Assembly (NCBI GenBank): GCA_902789445.1
Contig: CADAOB010000006.1
Span: forward strand, 26,684-90,683
Direction: 5' to 3'
DNA: 64,000 nucleotides
Origin: an uncultured Bacteroidia bacterium
GTDB lineage: Bacteria; Bacteroidota; Bacteroidia; Bacteroidales; UBA932
The translations under genes and the position numbers were made by a program. Under the pieces are notes generated by a model. It was given only the letters and a program-made list of their open reading frames with translations, did not search any database and was not told the origin of the DNA. Shown piece after piece: positions 1 to 6,479 of the stretch. Within the stretch, counting starts at the first letter, position 1; every line of letters starts with the position of its first letter.

Positions 1-546
1 TTCGAGAAATGGCATCACATAGCTCTTTCGTTCAACAAGCGGGCGTTGAAGGTCTATGTCGATGAGCAGCGGGTTATCAATATCCCCAATATGAATGCCC
101 CGAAGTGGGTTGTCTTTGGAACCAATAGTGATGCGCCCCGAACACACTTCATCAAGAACGTCCGCATCGCCAAGGGAGCCGTGCCTTTGTATGACCGCCT
201 GGCCTCCGACGGGAAGATTGTGACCTATGCCATCACCTTCGACACCGGCAAGGCCACCATCAGGCCCGAGAGTACCGGCGAGATCAACCGCATCACCAAG
301 ATCATGACGGACGATCCTTCGATCAACTTCGAGATCCAGGGCCACTGCGACAACACCGGCTCCGACGCCGTCAACGATCCGCTCTCCCAGAAACGGGCCG
401 AGGCCATCCTGGCCGCTCTCGTGGCGAACGGTATCGACGCCTCCCGCCTGACCGCCGTCGGCAAAGGCGCCCACGAACCCATCGCCGACAACGCCACCGA
501 CGAAGGCCGCGCCAAGAACCGCCGCGTCGAATTCGTAAAGAAATAA
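1..546 (+). CDS. OmpA-family protein, 5'-truncated by window edge
   Basis: The reading frame is open from base 1, so the N-terminus lies outside the window; the TTG at 46 is not a convincing start because homologous-looking sequence continues upstream of it. The first 60 or so visible residues (W-H-H-I-A-L and later K-V-Y-V-D-E) resemble the end of a LamG/concanavalin-like beta-sandwich. The last 110 residues are an OmpA C-terminal domain: a strand with F-D-T-G-K-A-T-I, then G-H-C-D-N-T-G, S-Q-K-R-A-E and a final N-R-R-V-E-F. Such domains bind peptidoglycan from the periplasm. The OmpA assignment is secure; the lectin-like part is inferred from a short stretch. Confidence 0.85.
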   Translation, partial: FEKWHHIALSFNKRALKVYVDEQRVINIPNMNAPKWVVFGTNSDAPRTHFIKNVRIAKGAVPLYDRLASDGKIVTYAITFDTGKATIRPESTGEINRITKIMTDDPSINFEIQGHCDNTGSDAVNDPLSQKRAEAILAALVANGIDASRLTAVGKGAHEPIADNATDEGRAKNRRVEFVKK

Positions 547-556
547 ATGCAGAACC

Positions 557-1156
557 ATGGGAATTCTTGGTAATCTACTTTCTGACGCCTTGAGTGGCGA
601 AAAGAAAGAACTGACCCCCGAAGAGCAGGAACAGGCCACCAAGGCGGCCGAGGTGCTGAAGGGATTCGGTGCTATGTTCTCGGGGGCCGTCGAGATGGCC
701 AAACGGGAGGCGGCCGCCGAGGCCGAGGCACGCAAAGCCGCTGAAGCGGCCATCTTCGACAACTGGGGCGAAAACCTGCCAGCCTATCCGATTTGGGACG
801 TGGGCGGCAGCGCATTCGAACTGGAAGAACGCACGCCGATGAATGGTCACCCGGCCTACAGTTTCCGGCTAACCGGCCGACCGTTCCTGGTGGAGCAGTA
901 TGCCGCCAAACTGCGCGCCGACGGTTTCACCGCCATGCACTGCAGCAATCCGGCCGACCTGAACGCCGACACCTATTTTAAGATGATCGACGGCGTCTGC
1001 CACGCCTTCAACCGCACCGACGCCTGCATGGACGGCCAGATCAGTGTCTCGTTCTACGTAGACAACTATGTCCCCAAACCGAAGATGGAGCCACGCCAAC
1101 CTGCCTCCGACCTGAAGGGCGTAGCCAGAGGCCTCTTCAAGAAATTGCTCGGATAG
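557..1156 (+). CDS. Hypothetical protein with N-terminal helical segment
   Basis: A 199-residue protein that I do not recognise. Residues 15-70 are rich in Glu, Lys and Ala (E-E-Q-E-Q-A-T-K-A-A-E, later A-A-A-E-A-E-A-R-K-A-A-E-A-A) and should form a long helix or coiled coil. The rest is a compact alpha/beta domain with several aromatic residues and three cysteines, ending in a basic K-K-L-L-G tail. There is no signal peptide or membrane segment. It begins ten bases after the OmpA-family gene and is probably co-transcribed with it, so a cell-envelope link is possible but not shown. Confidence 0.6.
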   Translation: MGILGNLLSDALSGEKKELTPEEQEQATKAAEVLKGFGAMFSGAVEMAKREAAAEAEARKAAEAAIFDNWGENLPAYPIWDVGGSAFELEERTPMNGHPAYSFRLTGRPFLVEQYAAKLRADGFTAMHCSNPADLNADTYFKMIDGVCHAFNRTDACMDGQISVSFYVDNYVPKPKMEPRQPASDLKGVARGLFKKLLG

Positions 1157-1179
1157 CTCCCCAGGGAAAGCTATGCTCC

Positions 1180-1218
1180 CCGGGATATTCCGGACGAGGT
1201 TCCGTGCGGAAATCCCGG
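1180..1218. repeat. GC-rich hairpin after the 557-1156 gene
   Basis: Arms at 1180-1192 and 1207-1218 pair over 12 positions with one bulged base (CCGGGAT..TTCCG against CGGAA..ATCCCGG). There is no T-run behind it, so it is not a typical intrinsic terminator. The remainder of the 1157-1347 gap holds only further short GC-rich repeats of the ATTCCGGG kind; I see no gene there. Confidence 0.4.
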
Positions 1219-1347
1219 TCAGGATTCCGGGCTGAGGTCCCAGACGGGCCGTGCTGCTTCCATGGAACGCCCTTACGCTCCTCCTCCCGCCCCCTCTCCC
1301 GCTCACCCTGGCGCGGAAACCACTGGTTATCAAGTGATTAAATGGTT

Positions 1348-1373
1348 CCCCTATACGGTTTTCCGCATAGGGG
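1348..1373. repeat. REP-like hairpin C1 of the RAYT1 family
   Basis: Imperfect palindrome with arms CCCCTATACGG and CCGCATAGGGG around a TTTT loop, one A/C mismatch in an 11-base stem. It is the first of four related hairpins around the RAYT gene at 1612-2535. Confidence 0.7.
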
Positions 1374-1516
1374 AATTACATATTATGCTTACTGATAGAC
1401 AATTAGCCGCCATGAGCCAAAGATATGTCGATCTTAGGCATTCCGCACAATTCCATCCACGCCCATCCCCGGGAATGGCATTTAATCTACTGATTATTAA
1501 AAACTTAACCAAAATA

Positions 1517-1538
1517 CCTATACGGTTACCCGTATAGG
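1517..1538. repeat. REP-like hairpin C2 of the RAYT1 family
   Basis: Perfect 9-base stem CCTATACGG / CCGTATAGG with a TTAC loop. Its centre is about 167 bases from hairpin C1 and it lies 74 bases beyond the 3' end of the RAYT gene. The sequence between C1 and C2 shares blocks with that between C3 and C4 (see findings). Confidence 0.75.
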
Positions 1539-1611
1539 CATTTTCGATAAACAGTTTGTAATCTGATACTTATGTGCCAGCCATCAAAAAAGGCAGAGGT
1601 TAAGGCGGAGG

Positions 1612-2535
1612 TTAAGGCGGCGGCAGATGAAAAAACTTGGCTATTTGGAACCAGGGTGCCCTGGTTTTACGCGCAACGGTAACAGCGATTCGCTTCCGTT
1701 CTCCTTCCTCCAGGAAGAAAATGTCTTTGATGTTCGAAATCGGATAATGTTCCAGCAGGTATTTTGTTATTGTCTGATAGATTGCGTCAGATTCTTTGTG
1801 ATGAACTTCCCTTACGTCATATTCGCTGCCGGTCGTCGTATTGAATGCCGTAACCATTGCATTGTAACTCCCGAAGTATTTGATAACCTCGGGATAGTCG
1901 ATACAATTGTATTGTTGGATGGTATAATCAGTCAACTGTCTTTTCTCCATTGCGGTCAGCGGTTTTGTCATCCGTTCAATAAGCGCGTAGTTCAGCGGAA
2001 TATCCTGTTCCCGGTTGATTCGGATCAATTGCATCGCTTTCCGCATAGGCCGCCTCGCCTTTGCGGAATCAATCGGTGCTGAGAAAGGAGCATTCCGGAT
2101 GGCATATTGAAGGAAATTCCATTGCCCACTTTCTACATCATCCGCCAACTGTTTTTCTACCAAATTGTTGTAGAGATAGGCAATGGCAAAACGGCTCTTT
2201 TTGTCTGTCGTTTTGACAGCACTTCCGAAAGAATGGCGAAAAAACTGGCCTTTGCGGTTTACCGTTGGATTGTAAAGCAGGACAAAGCGGGAAGTATAGT
2301 AACACACAAACTGGCTGAGATCCTGCTTTCGTTCCGCGATTGCCAGAATATGAACATGATCTGGCATCAGGCATACGCCCAGTATCTTGACATTGTATTT
2401 TCGGGCAGCTATGGATAGTAAAGAAAAGAATACCAGATAGTCTCTGACCGAATAAAAGATAAGACAACCATCTACCGTATTTTGATAGATATGTTGGATG
2501 GTACCAACCTTGAAGATCCGTTCGCTCCCTCTCAT
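1612..2535 (-). CDS. REP-associated tyrosine transposase (RAYT), Y1/HUH family
   Basis: A 307-residue single-strand DNA endonuclease of the TnpA-REP/Y1 type. The HUH pair is H60 and H62 in P-D-H-V-H-I-L, and the catalytic tyrosine should be in A-Y-L-Y-N-N (Y120 or Y122). A C-terminal extension of about 170 residues is shared with the paralogue at 24934-25884; the two proteins align from the first residues (I-Q-H-I-Y-Q-N-T-V-D-G) to the end (H-L-P). Such proteins nick and rejoin REP hairpins and are usually single-copy domesticated genes rather than mobile units. The gene and its flanks are more AT-rich than neighbouring genes. Hairpin doublets sit on both sides. The two P-P-P codons at the end run into a short tandem repeat (GAGGTTAAGGCG twice, 1596-1619). 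Confidence 0.85.
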   Translation of the reverse strand: MRGSERIFKVGTIQHIYQNTVDGCLIFYSVRDYLVFFSLLSIAARKYNVKILGVCLMPDHVHILAIAERKQDLSQFVCYYTSRFVLLYNPTVNRKGQFFRHSFGSAVKTTDKKSRFAIAYLYNNLVEKQLADDVESGQWNFLQYAIRNAPFSAPIDSAKARRPMRKAMQLIRINREQDIPLNYALIERMTKPLTAMEKRQLTDYTIQQYNCIDYPEVIKYFGSYNAMVTAFNTTTGSEYDVREVHHKESDAIYQTITKYLLEHYPISNIKDIFFLEEGERKRIAVTVARKTRAPWFQIAKFFHLPPP

Positions 2536-2584
2536 AATCTGTCATCACAATAAAGATGTTCAGGCGGCACTATTGCCTAAAGTG

Positions 2585-2616
2585 CAAAGATAATATGCGG
2601 AACTGCCGTTTTGCAA
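2585..2616 (-). promoter_or_regulatory. Promoter of RAYT1
   Basis: On the minus strand TATCTTTG (2585-2592) is preceded by TTG (2614-2616) with 21 bases between, the Bacteroidota -7/-33 arrangement. The leader to the ATG at 2535 is about 49 bases. Confidence 0.6.
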
Positions 2617-2679
2617 ATTTATTTACTATTTTTTTTGCCTCGGCAGGTATTGCTCTGATATATAACCTATTGCTCGCTT

Positions 2680-2705
2680 TCCCTATACGGTTCCTCGCAT
2701 AGGGA
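2680..2705. repeat. REP-like hairpin C3 of the RAYT1 family
   Basis: Arms TCCCTAT and ATAGGGA, inner ACG...CGC, the same plan and orientation as C1. It lies upstream of the RAYT promoter. Confidence 0.7.
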
Positions 2706-2844
2706 TTCAAGTTAGTAAACTGATGCTGGGAAAGCTATGCGCCAAAGGCTGCTTTGACCGGCTGATCAGTCGTATTATCGTGATTATGGAGATCACGAAG
2801 CGTATAGCAGCCAGACGGCTGATAATCAACGGATCACAAGAAAC

Positions 2845-2868
2845 GCCTATACGATCCATCGCATAGGC
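2845..2868. repeat. REP-like hairpin C4 of the RAYT1 family
   Basis: Arms GCCTAT and ATAGGC around ACG...CGC. The centre is about 164 bases from C3, matching the C1-C2 distance. On its right side (2871-2889) the reverse complement reads TATTAGTCACTTTTCGTAA, resembling the flank of the hairpins of the second RAYT. Between 2869 and 3028 I see no gene. Confidence 0.7.
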
Positions 2869-3028
2869 AGTTACGAAAAGTGACTAATAGCGAGTAACTT
2901 GATTGTCAAGCGGCCATGTAAACATTACGGAGCATCTGGCGAGTTAAAGGGTTTCGGTACGAAGAAGCGAGGTATGCACCGTTGAGATGCCCGGTCAAGC
3001 CGTGCATGACGGCATGAGCATGAGGGAG

Positions 3029-4426
3029 TCAGGCGAGGCCGAGTTCGGCGGCCTTCTGTTCCATGAGGGCGTAGGCGGCGGAGAATTCGTTGGGGATGAC
3101 GCCGTCGAGGATGGCTTCCTTGACCGCTTCCTTGATCAGGCCGATCTCCTTGCAGGGCGGAATATGATACTTCTCCATGACGAGTTCGCCCGTGATCGGA
3201 TTCTTGAAATTGCGGACGGCGTCTTTCGCCTCGACTTCGACCAGTTTTTCCTTGACGTGGTCGTACTGCTTCTTGTAGCGCTCGACTTTCTGCTCGTTGG
3301 CCGAGGTGATGTCGGCCTTGCACAGGAGCATCAGGTCGTCGATATCGTCGCCGGCGTCGAAAAGCAGGCGGCGCACCGCCGAATCGGTAACCTCGTCGGT
3401 CACCAGGGCGATGGGACGCATGTGGAGCGCCACCAGTTTCTGGACATAGCGCATATCGTCGGTCTGCGACATCTTCAGGCGGCTGAAGACAGCCTTGACC
3501 ATCTTCGATCCCACGTATTCGTGTCCGCGGAATGTCCAGCCCGTATCGGGTTCCCAATGTTTGGTCGCGGCCTTGCCGATGTCGTGAAGCAGGGCGGCCC
3601 AGCGGAGCCAGAGCTTGTCGCTGGCGGCAGCCACATTGTCGAGCACCTGGAGCGAATGGCGGAAATTGTCCTTGTGGCCGCGGCCGTCCACCGTCTCGAC
3701 ACCCTTGAGGTTGGCCAGCGCCGGCAGGACATAGGGCAGCAATTCGCACCGGTCGAGCAGATAGAAGCCCACCGAGGGCTTGGGCGCCTTCATGATCTTG
3801 TTCAGCTCGTCGGCGATACGCTCGGCGGAGAGGATCGACAGTCGCTCCTTGTTGCGGCGCATCGATTCGATCGATTCGGGAACGATGGAGAAACCCAGCT
3901 GCGTGGCAAAACGGATGGCCCGCAGCATCCGAAGGGGATCGTCGCTGTAGGTCGTGTCGGGATCGAGCGGTGTACGGATGATCCCGTCGTTGAGATCGCG
4001 GATGCCGCCGAAAGGATCGACCAGGCTGCCATAGTCTTCCTGCTGGAGACTGAAGGCCATCGCATTGATGGTAAAATCGCGGCGGCGCTGGTCTTCTTCC
4101 AGCGTGCCGTCTTCGACGATGGGTTTGCGGGAATCGGCCCGGTAAGATTCGCGGCGCGCGCCCACAAATTCCAATTCGCAGTCTTTCCAGCGCAGCATAG
4201 CCGTTCCGAAACGTTTAAAAACGTTTACCCGGGTGTGCAGTTTCGCCGCAACGGCCTGGGCCAGGTCGATGCCGCTGCCCTCAACCACGATGTCGATGTC
4301 GTTGTTGGGACGCTGCAGGAAGAAATCGCGGACATAACCGCCGATGACGAAGGCGCGCACGCCCTGGGCGCGCGCCGCCTCGGCGACGACGCTGAAGATT
4401 TTGCTGTTGAGCGCCTGATCGATCAT
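3029..4426 (-). CDS. cca: CCA tRNA nucleotidyltransferase with HD domain
   Basis: Adds or repairs the 3'-CCA end of tRNAs. The N-terminal nucleotidyltransferase head has G-G-Y-V-R-D followed by D-I-D-I-V, the metal-binding aspartates, and R-R-D-F-T-I-N-A-M-A-F. The poly(A) polymerase/CCA fold follows (D-P-L-R-M-L-R-A-I-R-F-A), then an HD phosphohydrolase domain (L-L-H-D-I-G-K) in the C-terminal half. At 465 residues it is a normal length. The start at 4426 gives the conserved N-terminus; a longer frame to 4645 would run through its own promoter and into the divergent holA gene. A TATCTTTG box ends only four bases before the ATG. Confidence 0.93.
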   Translation of the reverse strand: MIDQALNSKIFSVVAEAARAQGVRAFVIGGYVRDFFLQRPNNDIDIVVEGSGIDLAQAVAAKLHTRVNVFKRFGTAMLRWKDCELEFVGARRESYRADSRKPIVEDGTLEEDQRRRDFTINAMAFSLQQEDYGSLVDPFGGIRDLNDGIIRTPLDPDTTYSDDPLRMLRAIRFATQLGFSIVPESIESMRRNKERLSILSAERIADELNKIMKAPKPSVGFYLLDRCELLPYVLPALANLKGVETVDGRGHKDNFRHSLQVLDNVAAASDKLWLRWAALLHDIGKAATKHWEPDTGWTFRGHEYVGSKMVKAVFSRLKMSQTDDMRYVQKLVALHMRPIALVTDEVTDSAVRRLLFDAGDDIDDLMLLCKADITSANEQKVERYKKQYDHVKEKLVEVEAKDAVRNFKNPITGELVMEKYHIPPCKEIGLIKEAVKEAILDGVIPNEFSAAYALMEQKAAELGLA

Positions 4427-4430
4427 ACGG

Positions 4431-4438
4431 CAAAGATA
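4431..4438 (-). promoter_or_regulatory. -7 box of cca, almost touching the start codon
   Basis: Minus-strand TATCTTTG, four bases before the ATG at 4426. No clear -33 TTG. Implies a leaderless or near-leaderless transcript. Confidence 0.5.
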
Positions 4439-4459
4439 CAAAAAATGAGCGAAGCGGAT

Positions 4460-4504
4460 GGTATTTCGTGCGACGCAGCTTTTTTGCGAGGAGCACGAAA
4501 TACC
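4460..4504. repeat. Perfect 12-base inverted repeat between cca and holA
   Basis: GGTATTTCGTGC at 4460-4471 and its exact complement at 4493-4504, separated by 21 bases. Just outside are direct repeats GAGCGAAGCGGAT (4447-4459) and GAGCGGAGCGGAT (4506-4518). Lies between the two divergent -7 boxes. Confidence 0.65.
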
Positions 4505-4525
4505 CGAGCGGAGCGGATTTTTTAT

Positions 4526-4533
4526 TATCTTTG
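4526..4533 (+). promoter_or_regulatory. -7 box of holA
   Basis: TATCTTTG, seven bases before the ATG at 4541. No clear -33 element. Confidence 0.5.
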
Positions 4534-4540
4534 TGAGGTT

Positions 4541-5599
4541 ATGGCAAAGGCAACGAGCGATACGATTCAGGAATACAAGGCGCTGCGGCAGGAGATCCTC
4601 GACGGCGACATCAAGCCGTTCTATCTCCTCTTCGGCAAGGAACACTATTATATCGACGAGTTGTGCCGTCTGCTGATGGACAAGGTCGTTCCGCCCGAAG
4701 AACGGGATTTCGGCCAGATCGTCTATTTCGGCGCGGACGTGACCGCCAACCAGGTGGTCAGCACCGCCCGCCAGTTCCCGATGATGGTCTCGCGGCAGCT
4801 GGTCGTGGTCAAAGAGGCGCAGATGATGAAGAAAGTGGAGGACATCGCCGTCTATTTCGAAGGCATCATGCCCACCACGGTCCTGGTCGTCTGCTACAAG
4901 ACCAACAACGACCCGTCCAAGAGCGGCAAGAACATCGACAAGCGCTCCGTGTTCTACAAGCAGGCCAAGAAACTCGGCGTCGCCTTCGAATCGAATCCCA
5001 TTCCCGACTACAAGGTCGCCCGCTGGATCGACAGCTACCTGGGCGAGATGGGCAAACGCATCGCGCCCGACGCCTCGGCGCTGCTGGCCGAATCCACCGG
5101 CACGGACCTGCAGAAACTCTCGCTGACCATCGACAAGCTCTGCAAGCTGCTCCCCGAAGACCGGGCCAGCATCAGCGTCCAGGATGTCGAAGAGAATGTG
5201 GGCATGAGCCGCGACTATTCAGTCTTCGAACTGACCAAGGCCCTTTCGCTGAAAGACAGTGCGAAAGCCTTCCGGATCGTGCACTTTTTCGGAGAGGCGC
5301 CCAAGCGCTTCCCGATCCAGCTCACGCTGGCCGCCCTGACCAGCCACTTCATCCGCCTGCTGCGCTACCACGCCCTGCTACAGGCCGGGCAGAAGAGCAA
5401 TGAAATCCTCGCACAGCTGGGCATCAATCCCTATTTCGGCAAGGAATACGAAACGGCCGTCCGGAACTACCCGGCCCGCAAGACCATGCGGATCATCAGC
5501 CTGCTCCGGGATTACGACCAGCGCTCCAAATCGAACCAGCGCGGCGAGGCCTCCGACGGAGACCTCCTGACAGAACTCACGGCCAAGATCCTGGCCTAG
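4541..5599 (+). CDS. holA: DNA polymerase III subunit delta
   Basis: The clamp-loader delta subunit, which opens the beta sliding clamp during replication. The 352-residue protein begins with a segment typical of HolA (P-F-Y-L-L-F-G-K-E-H-Y-Y-I-D-E), has the AAA-like fold without a Walker A motif, and contains V-E-E-N-V-G-M-S-R-D-Y-S-V-F-E-L in the region linking to the C-terminal collar domain. The much longer in-frame extension upstream to 2987 is antisense to cca and is rejected; the -7 box at 4526 fixes the start at 4541. The gene converges on the HsdR-like gene and the two stops share a CTAG palindrome at 5596-5599. Confidence 0.93.
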   Translation: MAKATSDTIQEYKALRQEILDGDIKPFYLLFGKEHYYIDELCRLLMDKVVPPEERDFGQIVYFGADVTANQVVSTARQFPMMVSRQLVVVKEAQMMKKVEDIAVYFEGIMPTTVLVVCYKTNNDPSKSGKNIDKRSVFYKQAKKLGVAFESNPIPDYKVARWIDSYLGEMGKRIAPDASALLAESTGTDLQKLSLTIDKLCKLLPEDRASISVQDVEENVGMSRDYSVFELTKALSLKDSAKAFRIVHFFGEAPKRFPIQLTLAALTSHFIRLLRYHALLQAGQKSNEILAQLGINPYFGKEYETAVRNYPARKTMRIISLLRDYDQRSKSNQRGEASDGDLLTELTAKILA

Positions 5600-6006
5600 G
5601 AAACAGCTTGCAAGTCTTCCGGAATCTGCTCAAGATAGTCGTAGCCGCGACCGTCCGGACGACGTGCGAGGAAATGCGTCATCGTCCCGTTGGTAACCAG
5701 GATGTAGCGCACATCCAGCACGCGGGTATAGCGTACCACCTGCTCCACGACCGCCGCATCCAGTTTCACGCCGGGCGCCTTGCACTCCACCAGCAGCTGC
5801 GGCTGCAACTGCCGGTTGAAGACCAGGATGTCAGCCCGGTAATGCCGGCGGTTGTAGATAAAACCGTATTCGCTCTCCATCAGCCCTTCCGGAATATGCC
5901 GGGAATCGCGCAGCCAGGCGATGACGCCCTGGCGGACTTCCTCCTCGGGCGTCCGCGCCACCTGTTTGCGGCGCAGCGGATCATAGATTGTGGCGGAAGC
6001 CGTCAT
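5596..6006 (-). CDS. Lone HsdR N-terminal (type I restriction-like nuclease fold) protein
   Basis: A 136-residue protein made up of just the HSDR_N domain. The PD-(D/E)XK-like core is visible as Y-R-A-D-I-L-V-F (Asp) and L-V-E-C-K-A-P (Glu, Lys). There is no helicase domain and no hsdM or hsdS nearby, so it is not a restriction system by itself. Small HSDR_N proteins beside holA are common in Bacteroidota and their function is not known to me. Its start overlaps the stop of the preceding lipoprotein gene by four bases, so it is translated in the M6 protease operon. Confidence 0.8.
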   Translation of the reverse strand: MTASATIYDPLRRKQVARTPEEEVRQGVIAWLRDSRHIPEGLMESEYGFIYNRRHYRADILVFNRQLQPQLLVECKAPGVKLDAAVVEQVVRYTRVLDVRYILVTNGTMTHFLARRPDGRGYDYLEQIPEDLQAVS

Positions 6007-6479
6007 ATCCGCTGCACAATCATGCCGACCTTCTGGAATTCATTCCAGAGCCAAAGGTACTCATCGGTCGTTTTGAGGACGACCAGCTTGACGATCAGCG
6101 TCGTGGATTCCCCGTCCGCCAGCTTGTAGTGGATCTCGCACTCGACTTCGTCACCGACTTGCCGTGGAACATTGTCGTTGTAGCGGATGTTCAGGTAGTG
6201 GGACTGGTCGTCGCGCTGGATGCGGTAGTTGCGCCGCTGGGGATTGACCGCCCGCTGGTAGGTGGCACCGTCGTAGGCCAGGACACAGTTGCCTTTCAGG
6301 TAGAAACCTTCGACGTAAGCGGCTTCCAACTGCCTGCGTTCCGGCGATTTTGTGTCGGGCACCGGCTCGGGCTCGGGGGTCGGATCAGGTTGCGGGCAGG
6401 AAACGGCCATCGTCGTGGCCACGATGAACAGCGCCAGCGCAAAACGCAGGATAAAACCGGGACGGATCTTAGTTGCCAT
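6003..6479 (-). CDS. Putative lipoprotein, unknown function
   Basis: A 158-residue protein with a hydrophobic signal (residues 8-26) ending in a lipobox-like A-V-S-C, then a Pro/Glu-rich linker (P-Q-P-D-P-T-P-E-P-E-P-V-P-D) typical of Bacteroidota surface lipoproteins. The mature domain is beta-rich and I recognise no family. Its start lies 11 bases inside the end of the M6 protease gene and its stop overlaps the HSDR_N gene by four bases, so the three form one operon; it may accompany the protease at the cell surface, which is inference. Confidence 0.65.
   Translation of the reverse strand: MATKIRPGFILRFALALFIVATTMAVSCPQPDPTPEPEPVPDTKSPERRQLEAAYVEGFYLKGNCVLAYDGATYQRAVNPQRRNYRIQRDDQSHYLNIRYNDNVPRQVGDEVECEIHYKLADGESTTLIVKLVVLKTTDEYLWLWNEFQKVGMIVQRI

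Noticed and set aside
46-546. TTG at 46 as start of the OmpA-like gene
   Set aside because: The frame is open to base 1 with domain-like sequence, so the gene is truncated by the window and not started at 46.
1262-1537. 91-codon frame in the RAYT1 flank
   Set aside because: It runs through both REP-like hairpins, has no recognisable domain and no promoter or ribosome site.
1164-2740. 13-base match GGGAAAGCTATGC at 1164-1176 and 2728-2740
   Set aside because: Possibly part of the repeat history, but a single 13-base match is too short to claim as an element boundary.
4208-4230. ACGTTTAAAAACGTTTAC resembling the CGTTT array
   Set aside because: It lies inside the cca coding sequence (V-N-V-F-K-R-F region) and has only two units.
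2987-4540. N-terminal extension of holA by over 500 codons
   Set aside because: The extension is the complement of cca; the conserved HolA N-terminus and the -7 box place the start at 4541.
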